A stretch of 17,854 bases of DNA from Bacteroidota bacterium (GTDB lineage: Bacteria > Bacteroidota > Bacteroidia > Flavobacteriales_D > Crocinitomicaceae). The stretch spans positions 1 through 17,854 of the forward strand of contig JAHKAT010000394.1 of NCBI GenBank assembly GCA_018825925.1, read 5' to 3'. Numbering within the stretch: position 1 is the first letter of the stretch; every line of letters begins with the position of its first letter. The position numbers and the translations under genes are program-made. Below, one piece after another: positions 7,701-15,701 of the stretch. Below the pieces are notes generated by a model, which had not been told where the DNA came from, did no database searches, and worked only from the letters and a program-made list of their open reading frames with translations.

Positions 7701-8182
7701 TCGAGGTTTAAACTTGAGTTAATCCCCAAATTCTGGTTGTTCCCAAATGTGATTCCCCTTGAAATACTTCCTGATTTATTCAAACCACTTCCCCCAAAAA
7801 CATCCGGATTTGCCGGAATATTTTGAAATAAAAACTTTTCTCGGTCTCCTTTATTTTGATTGTAAATCATTGAAGTGTCGCGCTTTTGATAAACAAGTGT
7901 CCGAGGGATTTGAAGTACTCGATATTCTATTAAATACTCAGCGTTACATTTTTGAAAAATCGATAATTTTCCTGAGCCGTAATTGTAATTAAAATCAGCC
8001 GAGTTCAAGAAATTAGAATCGCATTTGATGCGTATTGAATTGGGATATATCAATAATGAATCGAGGAGGATAGAGTCGCTTTCCGACCAAGAGATTTGTC
8101 GTAAATTATTTTCCTGGCCCCATACTTTTGGGGTTCCCCAAAGCATCACTAAAAACAGTATGGCCAAGTCAATTCGCTTCAT
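4742..8182 (-). CDS. Large outer-membrane beta-barrel-like protein, uncharacterised
   Basis: A 1146-residue exported protein. Residues 1-22 are a signal peptide (MKRIDLAILFLVMLWG..., cleaved near KVWG-Q). A periplasmic or surface N-terminal part follows. Residues about 255-345 hold the pattern GVEGNQGPYRLTG, then IIVLSGTEQVFIDGR, LLDRGQEFDYTVNYNTAEV and SRIVIEFQYSDQ. From memory this block recurs in large uncharacterised outer-membrane proteins of Bacteroidota. From about 350 to the end the chain is rich in alternating aromatic/polar strands and ends in RAFF, a terminal Phe as in barrels. DYNGDGIKDLNE at 830-841 is a canonical 12-residue EF-hand calcium loop (D830, N832, D834, G835, E841). 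It is neither SprA nor a TonB receptor by length and lack of a plug. It is divergent, 144 bp away, from the RprX-like kinase. No function can be assigned. Confidence 0.9.
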   Translation of the reverse strand: MKRIDLAILFLVMLWGTPKVWGQENNLRQISWSESDSILLDSLLIYPNSIRIKCDSNFLNSADFNYNYGSGKLSIFQKCNAEYLIEYRVLQIPRTLVYQKRDTSMIYNQNKGDREKFLFQNIPANPDVFGGSGLNKSGSISRGITFGNNQNLGINSSLNLELSGDIAPNLKLLAVLTDDNLPIQPDGNTNQLREFDQVFVQLYNDQFKLIAGDFWLRKPKGYFLTYQKRAQGLTFENAIIIDSTRRWNTQFSGALSRGKFNRQIIQGVEGNQGPYRLTGAENEPFIIVLSGTEQVFIDGRLLDRGQEFDYTVNYNTAEVTFTSRNLITKDSRIVIEFQYSDQNYARSILQTSISYEGPKLDFWLNGYSEQDAKNQSLQQDLSFDQKRYLSTIGDSLQLARASSIDSIGFVDNQVLYALRDSLGYDSVLVYTVNQDSALYRAVFINVGQGNGDYVFSNFNALGRVYRWVAPIAGVSQGDFIAARLLATPKKTQLINTGVRYRISKRWTIENEAAVSINDINTFSRLDQKDDQGYANKFGLEYKREFGDSLRPWKLINKGTFEYLDVNFKPIQQFRAVEFDRDWNVRNAGYTGEQFYSVLSAEVSRSQFGNIQVEGQRYNIGSAFEGYRAGTSGNINSKGFAALWTGSYLQALEPTNNSFNRHKANISQGFGPIRLGYQDDFEENRYQGSGFKLARNSYRFYDYQAYAQNNDSSNFLLKAFYRERYDWISDSTILRPTAKATTIGGEWSARNLENQRLTLLANYRTLKILDTVLVNLTPENSLLGRVDYEIRAWKSALTFSNFYEAGSGLELRKEFLYIKVNDGQGIYTWIDYNGDGIKDLNEFEVAQFVDQASYIRVFTPSNVYVKTFSNELNQSVAWRPERLWANKVGFLKALSLVSTQTRFRTTKKTSGVNGFEALDPRLTNVRDTQLISTSTNFRNTVYFNRISSIFSAEYSFQNNQSKTLLASGFDGRAQEYHEVKPQLNVFRKLLLACTYQQGSKQVSADYTAGRNYNLRYQFVEPSVAFQPNTTFRWTVGGKYTEKFNDPKLGGEFAYLGELNTDIKLNQAEKGSLLAGFKTIQIKSNGNANSALGFELLEGLKTGLNFTWNAGYQRSLSKNLQLSIQYAGRKSENNKTIHSGGMEVRAFF

Positions 8183-8297
8183 TACTACGAATGTACAACG
8201 CAGGAGACTTATTTTCTGTATGAATGGCGAGAAATAAAGTCGACCCCACTTCGGTGTTAAAAAAAGTTAAGCCCCTGAATCTGTGGTTTTCTGACCG

Positions 8298-8305
8298 TAC
8301 TTTCG
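8298..8305 (+). promoter_or_regulatory. Weak candidate -7 box for the two-component operon
   Basis: TACTTTCG matches TAnnTTTG at five of six fixed bases, 21 nt before the GTG start at 8327. No -33 element is evident, so this is tentative. No better match was seen in 8183-8326 on either strand. Confidence 0.25.
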
Positions 8306-8326
8306 TGTAAAAATCAATCAAATTTT

Positions 8327-9958
8327 GTGAAGAACCTACGTTTCAATTTTGTCACCCTTTCCGTTGGAATTGCACTTTTGGCTCTATTCGTCATCCAAAT
8401 ATTCCAAGTTGCCCAGCTCTATGATCGAGAGAATTTTCAATTTAAAAGAAAATTAACGACCACACTTGAGAAGGTGGCTTTACAGCATGAAAAGGCAGAA
8501 GATTATCGTCGTTACATGCAAATCGTAAACAAAGATTTTAGTGGTCAATACAAAGACATATTAAAGGAAGAGTTTCAAAATTTATTGAGTTTACAAGAGT
8601 CTATTTCCATAAAAGACACCTCAATTATAGAAGCGGATGGCATACATGATTATTTATTAATTAAAGGACGTTCTTTTGATTCTATTTCAGGAGTATCGGC
8701 CGAACATAGAGTATTGGCGCGTGATGTGCGACAATTGAGAGAATTATTTGACCGTCAAAACAATCGATTGCCTAAAAATGATTCCACAGCGATAAGCATA
8801 CAATTGGATCAAAAAGTTTTACAGAATATTTTTCGCAAGGCAAAGTTTGTCAATGAAATGATGGTGGAAACGTTTCGAAACAATGTATATGCGGCGCCCT
8901 CAGAACGAGTAGATATTGAATTTTTAGATACTTTAATTAAAAATGAATTGAGAGCTGGAAAATTACCAATAGACTACCAATTTGTGATCCTCGATGAAAA
9001 TTTAGAGCCGATTAAATTTAAACTATCTCCAAAAAATTATCTTTTAAAATTAGACACCAATTTAACGGTGTATAGTCGCACGGAATTATTTCCAAGTAAT
9101 ATTCTGGAGGACGAATTGGAACTCCACGTTTATTTCCCGACTAAATTTTCGTTTATACTAAAAGAAATGTTGGCTTCAATAGGCGTAACACTTGCATTGG
9201 TATTGATTATCGTTATCACTTTGGTTTTCATGTTTCGCACGATTCAATACCAGAGAAAAGTGGATGAAATGAAAAATGATTTCATCTCAAATATGACCCA
9301 TGAATTCAAAACTCCCATCTCAACAATCTCTTTGGCATGCGAGGCTATGAACGATGAAGGCATGATGGGGCAATCCATAAATCAAACTCGTCCGTATGTT
9401 AAGATGATCGACGACGAAAACAAAAGATTGGGTTTGCTTGTTGAACGAATACTGCAAAGCGCTGTTTTAGATCGTGGAAAAGTGGAGTTGAAACGAGAAA
9501 AAATTGTGATAAATTCAGTGGTATACGATGTTGTGGAAAATGCTCGGCTGAAGATAGACTCATTGATGGGACGATTGGATGCCCATTTTCCGCACTTCGA
9601 ACTAATTGTCGAAGCAGATCAAATGCACTTGGCGAATTGTTTATCAAACTTGTTAGACAACGCCATTAAATATAGTAAAGGAAAGCCAGATGTAACCGTT
9701 CACCTGCGCCAAGAGAAAAATCGAGTTATTGTAGAGGTAACAGATAAAGGCATAGGGATTAAAGCGGAGCATATTGACAAGATCTTTGATAAATTGTACC
9801 GTGTTCCAACGGGAAACATACACAATGTAAAAGGATTTGGTTTAGGCTTGAGTTACGTAAAATCCGTTGTGGATATGCACGATTGGAAAGTGGATGTAAA
9901 AAGTATTTTTGGTGAAGGCTCAACATTTTTGCTTTCAATACCGTTATATGAAGAATAG
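8327..9958 (+). CDS. rprX: Sensor histidine kinase, RprX-like, without a HAMP domain
   Basis: A 543-residue inner-membrane sensor kinase. One membrane segment lies at about 10-28 and another at about 281-303, bounding an extracytoplasmic sensor of about 250 residues that I cannot assign to a fold. The second segment is only about 22 residues from the phospho-acceptor H325 in SNMTHEFKTPIS, too close for a HAMP domain. The kinase core is complete: N box LSNLLDNAIKYS (N441, N445), G1 TDKGIGI (472-478), F box IFDKLYR and G2 GFGLGL (503-508). The start is GTG at 8327; there is no in-frame ATG upstream, and a later start would remove the first membrane segment. It sits 22 nt ahead of its response regulator. 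The organisation is that of Bacteroides RprX/RprY; the symbol is by resemblance, so the signal sensed here is unknown. Confidence 0.93.
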   Translation: MKNLRFNFVTLSVGIALLALFVIQIFQVAQLYDRENFQFKRKLTTTLEKVALQHEKAEDYRRYMQIVNKDFSGQYKDILKEEFQNLLSLQESISIKDTSIIEADGIHDYLLIKGRSFDSISGVSAEHRVLARDVRQLRELFDRQNNRLPKNDSTAISIQLDQKVLQNIFRKAKFVNEMMVETFRNNVYAAPSERVDIEFLDTLIKNELRAGKLPIDYQFVILDENLEPIKFKLSPKNYLLKLDTNLTVYSRTELFPSNILEDELELHVYFPTKFSFILKEMLASIGVTLALVLIIVITLVFMFRTIQYQRKVDEMKNDFISNMTHEFKTPISTISLACEAMNDEGMMGQSINQTRPYVKMIDDENKRLGLLVERILQSAVLDRGKVELKREKIVINSVVYDVVENARLKIDSLMGRLDAHFPHFELIVEADQMHLANCLSNLLDNAIKYSKGKPDVTVHLRQEKNRVIVEVTDKGIGIKAEHIDKIFDKLYRVPTGNIHNVKGFGLGLSYVKSVVDMHDWKVDVKSIFGEGSTFLLSIPLYEE

Positions 9959-9980
9959 ATAATAAGAAAACAAAAAGAAG

Positions 9981-10664
9981 ATGAAAATTTTATTAGCAGA
10001 AGACGATCAAAACTTAGGTGATTTGTTGGCAAACTTCCTTAAAAACAAAGGATTTCAGGTGAGTTTAAAAAGAAATGGCAAAGAGGCGTTTGATGAATAT
10101 AATTCGAATTCTTATGATTTTTGCATTTTCGATGTAATGATGCCAGAAATGGACGGATTTACTTTGGCTAAAGAAATAAGAGAACTAGATAAAAAAGTTC
10201 CTATTCTTTTTCTAACTGCCAAATCAATGAAAGAAGATAAATTGGAAGGTTTTTCTGCCGGCGGAGATGATTATTTAACCAAGCCGTTTAGCATGGAAGA
10301 ATTATTAGCCCGTATTACCGCTATTTCAAGACGTACCCATCTTGACGAAAATCAAGACGATGAAAAATACATGGTTGGTAAGATTAAATATGAACCTACT
10401 TTTAGAATTTTACACCTAGAAGAAGGAAATAAAAAACTTACCACCAAAGAAAATCAATTGCTTCACTTATTAATCAAAAACAAAAATGAAATCTTGGATC
10501 GTCAAGCTACGCTAAGAGCAATTTGGGGAGATGATAATTATTTCAATGGTCGAAGCATGGATGTATACATTGCAAAAATCAGAAAAATGCTGAAAGAAGA
10601 TCAGTCTGTGGAGATCATGAATATTCACGGCAAAGGATTTAAGCTGGTGACGAAAGAAGCATAA
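9981..10664 (+). CDS. rprY: OmpR-family response regulator, RprY-like
   Basis: A 227-residue DNA-binding regulator. The receiver domain (1 to about 118) has the acidic pair E7-D8-D9 in LLAEDDQNLG, phospho-acceptor D51 in CIFDVMMPEMDGF, switch T79 in FLTAKSMKED and K101 in YLTKPFSMEELLAR. The winged-helix output domain (about 130-225) carries LTTKENQLLHLL and the recognition-helix region RSMDVYIAKIRKML (191-204), then a wing in NIHGKGFKLV. KEIRELDKKVPILFLTA and DDYLTKPFSMEEL are close to my recollection of Bacteroides RprY. RprY has been linked to envelope and oxidative-stress gene control in Bacteroidota. It is co-transcribed with the kinase upstream. All phosphorylation residues are present, so normal phosphorelay is expected. 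Confidence 0.94.
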   Translation: MKILLAEDDQNLGDLLANFLKNKGFQVSLKRNGKEAFDEYNSNSYDFCIFDVMMPEMDGFTLAKEIRELDKKVPILFLTAKSMKEDKLEGFSAGGDDYLTKPFSMEELLARITAISRRTHLDENQDDEKYMVGKIKYEPTFRILHLEEGNKKLTTKENQLLHLLIKNKNEILDRQATLRAIWGDDNYFNGRSMDVYIAKIRKMLKEDQSVEIMNIHGKGFKLVTKEA

Positions 10665-10716
10665 ATTCTTGCTTTTCCCATTTTCATTTACTAGATTTAA
10701 GTTCTAATTTGTTTAA

Positions 10717-10941
10717 ATGAAAGGTGTTAGACGATTTCAACGTACTCTATTTACAGTTTTACTTGGAATAAATGTTTTTGCTTTTTCTCTTTCCTTTTAC
10801 AAGGATTTGGGTCTATCCCTCTGGTATTCGTGCAGCGCAATGATTATTGCTATAGCGGTACTTTTATCAATTTCCTATTTAAAGAAAACAATCAATTCAA
10901 AGAAAAAACTTCCATTTTCTCAATCATCCAAGCAGAATTAA
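10717..10941 (+). CDS. Small membrane protein with two predicted transmembrane segments
   Basis: A 74-residue protein that I do not recognise. Residues about 9-27 (RTLFTVLLGINVFAFSLSF) and about 34-54 (SLWYSCSAMIIAIAVLLSIS) are hydrophobic enough to span the membrane. The ends are basic (MKGVRR at the start, KKTINSKKK near the end), so by the positive-inside rule both termini should face the cytoplasm, with a short loop KDLGL outside. It lies 52 nt after the response regulator and 25 nt before the peptidase, on the same strand and without a terminator between, so it is probably part of that transcript. It could be a small regulator or partner of the sensor kinase, but nothing in the sequence shows this. 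It is short enough for its reality to need homologues. Confidence 0.6.
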   Translation: MKGVRRFQRTLFTVLLGINVFAFSLSFYKDLGLSLWYSCSAMIIAIAVLLSISYLKKTINSKKKLPFSQSSKQN

Positions 10942-10966
10942 TATCTTCATAGACTCAATTTTATCT

Positions 10967-12997
10967 ATGAAAAAATATTTTCTATTCATTGCGCTCCTAT
11001 TCAACATTTTAGCGCCCAATTTTTCTATCGCTCAAGACCATCTCACTCCCGAATTATTATGGAAATTAGGTCGTTTAAACGGTGGCGATCTTTCTCCTGA
11101 CGGACAAACAGTGCTTTATACTGTTTCCTACTACAATATGGAGGTAAACTCTGGCAATACCGATATTTACACCTATCATATTCCCAATAAAAAAATTCTG
11201 CAAATCACCAATACCCCTTTTAACGAATTTGAGGTGAAATGGGCGCAAAATGGAGATATTCTTTTTCTAAGTCCAGAAGCTGGAAGTATTCAATTGTATC
11301 GCATTAGCAATAAAGGATTGGGAAAAACGCAAGTTTCGGCTTTCACAGGTGAAGTGGAAGGTTTTGTTTTGTCGCCGGATGAATCTAAAATTGCCACCCT
11401 ACAAAGCGTACAGGTCAAGCCTACCTTAACAGAAATATATCCCGATTTACAAAAAGCAAATGCGCATATCGTAGACGATTTACACTACAGACATTGGAAT
11501 CAATGGACCAATGAATACATTCCTCACATTTTTATAGGACCAAAAAACGCTGATAATCTATATGTAGATGGTCAGGATATTCAAAAAGGTGAAAAATTTG
11601 CAGGGGTGATGCTCCCTTTTGGTGGTTCAGAGGGAACTTGTTTTTTAAACAATGATCAATTTGTGTATGCCTCTAAGAAAAAATTGGGGAAAGAATTTGC
11701 ATTTAACACCAATAATGGATTGTATTTACATGATCTTGCGAAGAACACAACTGTTGATATATCTACCCCGAATAATGGTTACGACAATGCTCCTGCATTA
11801 TCACCTAATGGAAAACAATTGGCTTGGTTGGCGATGGGGAAAAACGGCTTCGAAGCAGATCGAAACGTATTGCAAGTTTATGATTTGACTACTAAAACAA
11901 TAAAAGCACTTCCATTAAACCAAGACCTGACTGTGGATCAATTTAGTTGGAAAAAAGATGGAACCGGATTCTTATTTGTCGCGCCTTTCAGAGGCGTTAA
12001 TCAGTTATTTCAATCTGATTTATCAGGAAAAGTGCTGCAGCTGACAACCGGAAAAATGAACGTTGTTCATTATTCTGAAGGGAAAGACCGGATTATCTTA
12101 GGTTTACAGTCAATTACAGCGCCCACAGATTTGTACAGTTTCTCAAAAAGCACCAAGACCATTGAGCGATTGACTCAAATTAACCAAGAACTTCTTTCCA
12201 ATATCAGTTTGCCAAAAGTAGAAGAGCGTTGGGTAAAAACAAGTGATGGCAAAGAAATGTTGACTTGGGTTGTTTTGCCTCCAAATTTTGATGCTACTAA
12301 AAAATATCCCACGCTTTTGTATTGCCAAGGTGGACCTCAAAGTATGGTCAGTCAATTCTTTTCTTACCGATGGAATTTGATGTTGATGGCCTCGCAAGAC
12401 TACATTATTGTGGCTCCTAACCGTCGTGGACTTCCAGGATTTGGTCAGGAGTGGAATGATGCTATTTCAAAAGATTGGGGAGGACAACCCATTCGCGATT
12501 ATTTAGCCGCCATTGATGATATGTCGAAAGAGTCCTATGTCGACCAAGATCGTCTTGGTGCCGTTGGAGCTTCTTATGGAGGTTATTCCGTTTATTATTT
12601 AGCAGGAATTCACGAAAAAAGATTTAAAACTTTTGTTTCGCATTGCGGCCTTTTCAATTTAGAAAGTTGGTATGGTACGACAGAAGAGTTGTTTTTTGCC
12701 GATTGGGATATCGGTGGGCCGTATTGGAAACAAGAAAATAAAGAGTTGTACGAAAAAAACAGTCCGCACAAAATGGTCGGAAAATGGGACACTCCAATTT
12801 TAGTAATTCATGGTGGAATAGATTTTAGAGTACCAGAATCTGAGGGAATGCAGGCTTTTCAGGCTGCTCAAATCCTTGGTTTGAAGAGCAAATATCTTCA
12901 TTTTCCTACGGAGGGGCATTGGGTTCAAAAACCTCAAAATGGGCTTTTGTGGCAGCGAGAATTTTTTAAATGGCTAGATGAAGACCTAAAGGATTAA
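10967..12997 (+). CDS. dpp5: S9 family serine peptidase, dipeptidyl-peptidase 5-like
   Basis: A 676-residue periplasmic peptidase of the prolyl oligopeptidase (S9) family. Residues 1-22 are a signal peptide (MKKYFLFIALLFNILAPNF then SIA, cleaved before Q23). Residues about 35-410 form a beta-propeller with repeated 'LSPDG/SPNG' blades (LSPDGQ 42-47, LSPDES 135-140, LSPNGK 278-283). The C-terminal alpha/beta-hydrolase domain has catalytic S536 in VGASYGGYS, D619 in IHGGIDFRVPESEG and H651 in PTEGHWVQKPQNG. Size and the GHWVQKPQN...WQREFFKWLD ending match P. gingivalis DPP5 (684 residues), which releases dipeptides from peptides. It would take part in peptide nutrition or envelope turnover. It follows the RprXY-like genes closely and is probably co-transcribed. 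The family is sure, the DPP5 specificity inferred. Confidence 0.94.
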   Translation: MKKYFLFIALLFNILAPNFSIAQDHLTPELLWKLGRLNGGDLSPDGQTVLYTVSYYNMEVNSGNTDIYTYHIPNKKILQITNTPFNEFEVKWAQNGDILFLSPEAGSIQLYRISNKGLGKTQVSAFTGEVEGFVLSPDESKIATLQSVQVKPTLTEIYPDLQKANAHIVDDLHYRHWNQWTNEYIPHIFIGPKNADNLYVDGQDIQKGEKFAGVMLPFGGSEGTCFLNNDQFVYASKKKLGKEFAFNTNNGLYLHDLAKNTTVDISTPNNGYDNAPALSPNGKQLAWLAMGKNGFEADRNVLQVYDLTTKTIKALPLNQDLTVDQFSWKKDGTGFLFVAPFRGVNQLFQSDLSGKVLQLTTGKMNVVHYSEGKDRIILGLQSITAPTDLYSFSKSTKTIERLTQINQELLSNISLPKVEERWVKTSDGKEMLTWVVLPPNFDATKKYPTLLYCQGGPQSMVSQFFSYRWNLMLMASQDYIIVAPNRRGLPGFGQEWNDAISKDWGGQPIRDYLAAIDDMSKESYVDQDRLGAVGASYGGYSVYYLAGIHEKRFKTFVSHCGLFNLESWYGTTEELFFADWDIGGPYWKQENKELYEKNSPHKMVGKWDTPILVIHGGIDFRVPESEGMQAFQAAQILGLKSKYLHFPTEGHWVQKPQNGLLWQREFFKWLDEDLKD

Positions 12998-13001
12998 ATC
13001 A

Positions 13002-13031
13002 TTGTCAAAAACATAAGAAACACTAACTTTA
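13002..13031 (+). promoter_or_regulatory. Candidate promoter for the RND exporter operon
   Basis: TTG (13002-13004), exactly 19 nt, then TAACTTTA (13024-13031), one mismatch from TAnnTTTG. The leader would be about 30 nt. It marks 12998-13067 as a likely operon boundary, though no terminator hairpin for the upstream operon is visible there. Confidence 0.4.
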
Positions 13032-13067
13032 TCGCCTTTCTATTTAGGCATTAATACGAAGCACAGC

Positions 13068-15701
13068 ATGTGGCAAAAAATTGCGAATCTAATTTTACGT
13101 AATCGTCTCTTTATAATAGGCGCAATTACCTTGTTAACCGTATTTTTCGGCTATCATGCAATGACAGGTCTTAAAATAGACAACAAGTATGGAAACATGC
13201 TTCCAAAGTCATCCCCTGCGCAAAGCAGTTATCTCAAGTTTAAAGAGATGTTTGGTGAAGATGGTAGTGCATTGGTTTTGTGTATCAACAACGACTCCTT
13301 ATACAACGAGCGCAACTTTCTGAAATGGAAAGAGCTTGGGGATTCAATTCTTCAATACAACGGGGTTGAATCTATCGTCAGTGAAGCCACTTTGTTTACC
13401 ATACACAACAATAAAGCTGAAAACAAGTTTGAGGCGAAACGTATTTTTTCTGACATCACTTTCCAAGAAAAAAGTGTAGAGGACATTTTCAAGGAAATAC
13501 GTAGAAACCCTGTTTACCAAAATGTTTTATACAGTGACACTGCCAAGGTATCATTGATGTTGATTGGGATAGACGAAAAATATCTGGCCGATCAAAAAAA
13601 GGCTGATGTGGTCATCGATATCGAGAAAGTTGCAGCCGCTTACGAACCCTATTTCGGAAAAATAAGATACGCTGGTCTTCCTCATTTAAGGGTTATCATT
13701 GGAAAAAAGGTCATTAATGAAATGTACATTTTCATTGGTTTATCTATTGGATTCACCTCACTTCTATTGTGGTTGTTTTTCCGTTCTGTACGGGTAGTAA
13801 TGATTTGTAATATCGTTGTTTTTATCTCCGTTGTTTGGTCTATGGGGTCTATTGGGTTAATGGGTTTCAATATTTCTATTTTGATGGCCCTTATTCCACC
13901 ATTGATGATTGTAATAGGAATTCCCAACTGTATTTTCCTTCTAACCAAGTATCATCAAGAGTTTAGGCAACATGGAAATAAAGTAAAAGCGCTGTCGCGA
14001 GTAATACAAAAAATTGGTACGGCTACCTTTTTGACCAATTTTACCACGGCCTTAGGTTTTAGCACCTTTATTTTTACAAATTCTGAAAAACTAACGGAAT
14101 TTGGTATTGTTGCTTCTATCAATATTATCGCCGTTTTCTTTATTTCAATAACTATTCTGCCAATTGTTCTTTCCTTTTCCAAAGAACCTAAATACAGACA
14201 TTTAAAGCATCTCGACCGCAAGTTTGCGAATGGTTTAATCAATAAAATTATCCATTTAACCATTGCCCGTCGTAAATTAGTTTACACCACGGTCATCATT
14301 GTTGTTGGTTTAAGTATCGTTGGACTATTCAAAATTGAAGCAACAGGAAATATTACCAGTGATTTGCCCGAAGGAAATCAGATTCTGCAGGATGTTGAAT
14401 TTCTTCAGGACAAGTTTGGAGGAGCTATTCCATTTGAAATAATGATCGATTACAAGGCCAAACCGCGTTTGTTTTCGAAAGATTTATTAGAAAAGGTAGA
14501 AGCTGTTCAGGAAAGATATTCTGCTGATTCCCTTTTTGCAAAATCCTTGTCTATAGTCGACTTCATCAAGGTCATTAATATGGCCTATTATGGAAATGAT
14601 CCAAATCAATATCGTTTGATTAGTTCGAGAGATAAATTGCGTTTAAAAAAATACCTCGATAATTTCAATATGACCAATGCCAATGGCGGTGGATTTTCCA
14701 TTAAAGAATTAGTAGATACATCCAGAACCACCTTGCGTATTCGAACTCAAATGAGAGACATCGGTTCGTATGAAGTAGCTCAAAAAGTGGATTCCATGAA
14801 GGTGCGTATTGATAGTTTATTCAATCCTGGCCGCCCAGAAAACGAACGCTTATTCACCTTAATTAAAAAAGGGAAACAAGAATACATTGATTCTTTGATA
14901 TTTGGAAATCCAAGTATCTATAATGAATTAACCTCGCTTTACTCCAAAGGCGATGAGGAAAAGCAGTATGCCTTTGACATGGATCCTGACAAAATCAAAA
15001 ACTATTATTCGAACAAAGGTTTCGAGGATTCTTTGCGCTTGGCAATTGACAAAGATTATTATGACATTCAATTGACAGGAACAGCAGTTGTAGCGTCAGA
15101 AGGAACCCAATATTTGGTCATCAACCTATTTACTTCCTTATTGTATGCCATTCTTGCAATTAGTATTTTAATGGCCATCCTGTTCCGTTCCTGGCGTATG
15201 GTTATTATCTCTTTGATTCCCAATTTAATTCCCCTGCTATTTACCGGTGGAATTATGGGTTGGTTCGGTATACCTCTTAAACCTTCTACCCTTTTGGTTT
15301 TCTCTATTGCCTTTGGTATTTCGGTAGATGACACCATTCACTATCTGGCAAAATATCGTCAAGAGCTTAAGCTCAAAAAGTTTGATATTAAACAGTGCGT
15401 TATTTTGGCCATTCGCGAAGCAGGTTTGGGTATGTTTTACACCTCCATCGTACTATTCTGTGGATTTAGTGTGTTTATGATGTCTGAATTTGGAGGCACT
15501 AAAGCATTAGGTTTGTTGATTTCGTTGACCTTGTTAGTAGCAATGATTACCAACTTACTAGTCTTGCCTTCCCTGTTACTTTCTTTAGAAAAACGGATTA
15601 CAACCAAATCCTTCACAGAGCCGTATTTTGATGTGTATGATGAAGAATCAGACATGGATTGGGATGATTTAAAAATCGAGAAAAACAACGATAAAGAATG
15701 A
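13068..15701 (+). CDS. RND/MMPL-superfamily exporter
   Basis: An 877-residue inner-membrane transporter with the duplicated RND layout. The first membrane helix (about 13-31) is followed by a periplasmic loop to about 215, five helices between about 218 and 370, a seventh helix (about 402-420), a second loop to about 682, and five more helices to about 840. A short acidic cytoplasmic tail follows. The second half has GISVDDTIHYLAKYRQE (750-766) with D754 and D755, the proton-relay position of MMPL proteins. The matching site in the first half reads GIPNCIFLLTKYHQE (284-298), with Pro-Asn instead of Asp, so only one half carries the acidic relay. The length and lack of an obvious membrane-fusion partner gene favour a lipid or hydrophobic-molecule exporter over a tripartite drug pump. 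Its last four bases overlap the next gene's start (ATGA). The substrate is unknown. Confidence 0.93.
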   Translation: MWQKIANLILRNRLFIIGAITLLTVFFGYHAMTGLKIDNKYGNMLPKSSPAQSSYLKFKEMFGEDGSALVLCINNDSLYNERNFLKWKELGDSILQYNGVESIVSEATLFTIHNNKAENKFEAKRIFSDITFQEKSVEDIFKEIRRNPVYQNVLYSDTAKVSLMLIGIDEKYLADQKKADVVIDIEKVAAAYEPYFGKIRYAGLPHLRVIIGKKVINEMYIFIGLSIGFTSLLLWLFFRSVRVVMICNIVVFISVVWSMGSIGLMGFNISILMALIPPLMIVIGIPNCIFLLTKYHQEFRQHGNKVKALSRVIQKIGTATFLTNFTTALGFSTFIFTNSEKLTEFGIVASINIIAVFFISITILPIVLSFSKEPKYRHLKHLDRKFANGLINKIIHLTIARRKLVYTTVIIVVGLSIVGLFKIEATGNITSDLPEGNQILQDVEFLQDKFGGAIPFEIMIDYKAKPRLFSKDLLEKVEAVQERYSADSLFAKSLSIVDFIKVINMAYYGNDPNQYRLISSRDKLRLKKYLDNFNMTNANGGGFSIKELVDTSRTTLRIRTQMRDIGSYEVAQKVDSMKVRIDSLFNPGRPENERLFTLIKKGKQEYIDSLIFGNPSIYNELTSLYSKGDEEKQYAFDMDPDKIKNYYSNKGFEDSLRLAIDKDYYDIQLTGTAVVASEGTQYLVINLFTSLLYAILAISILMAILFRSWRMVIISLIPNLIPLLFTGGIMGWFGIPLKPSTLLVFSIAFGISVDDTIHYLAKYRQELKLKKFDIKQCVILAIREAGLGMFYTSIVLFCGFSVFMMSEFGGTKALGLLISLTLLVAMITNLLVLPSLLLSLEKRITTKSFTEPYFDVYDEESDMDWDDLKIEKNNDKE

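Noticed and set aside
4742..8182. SprA/Sov type IX secretion protein or TonB-dependent receptor
   Set aside because: At 1146 residues it is about half the size of SprA, and no TonB box or plug motif is visible.
13682..14263. Two minus-strand frames over the exporter, rich in Ile, Lys and Pro
   Set aside because: They are antisense to membrane helices of the exporter; the composition reflects the complement of hydrophobic codons.
13068..15701. The exporter as part of a tripartite drug efflux pump
   Set aside because: No periplasmic adaptor or outer-membrane channel gene adjoins it, it is shorter than AcrB-type pumps (about 1040 residues), and its motif is of the MMPL type.
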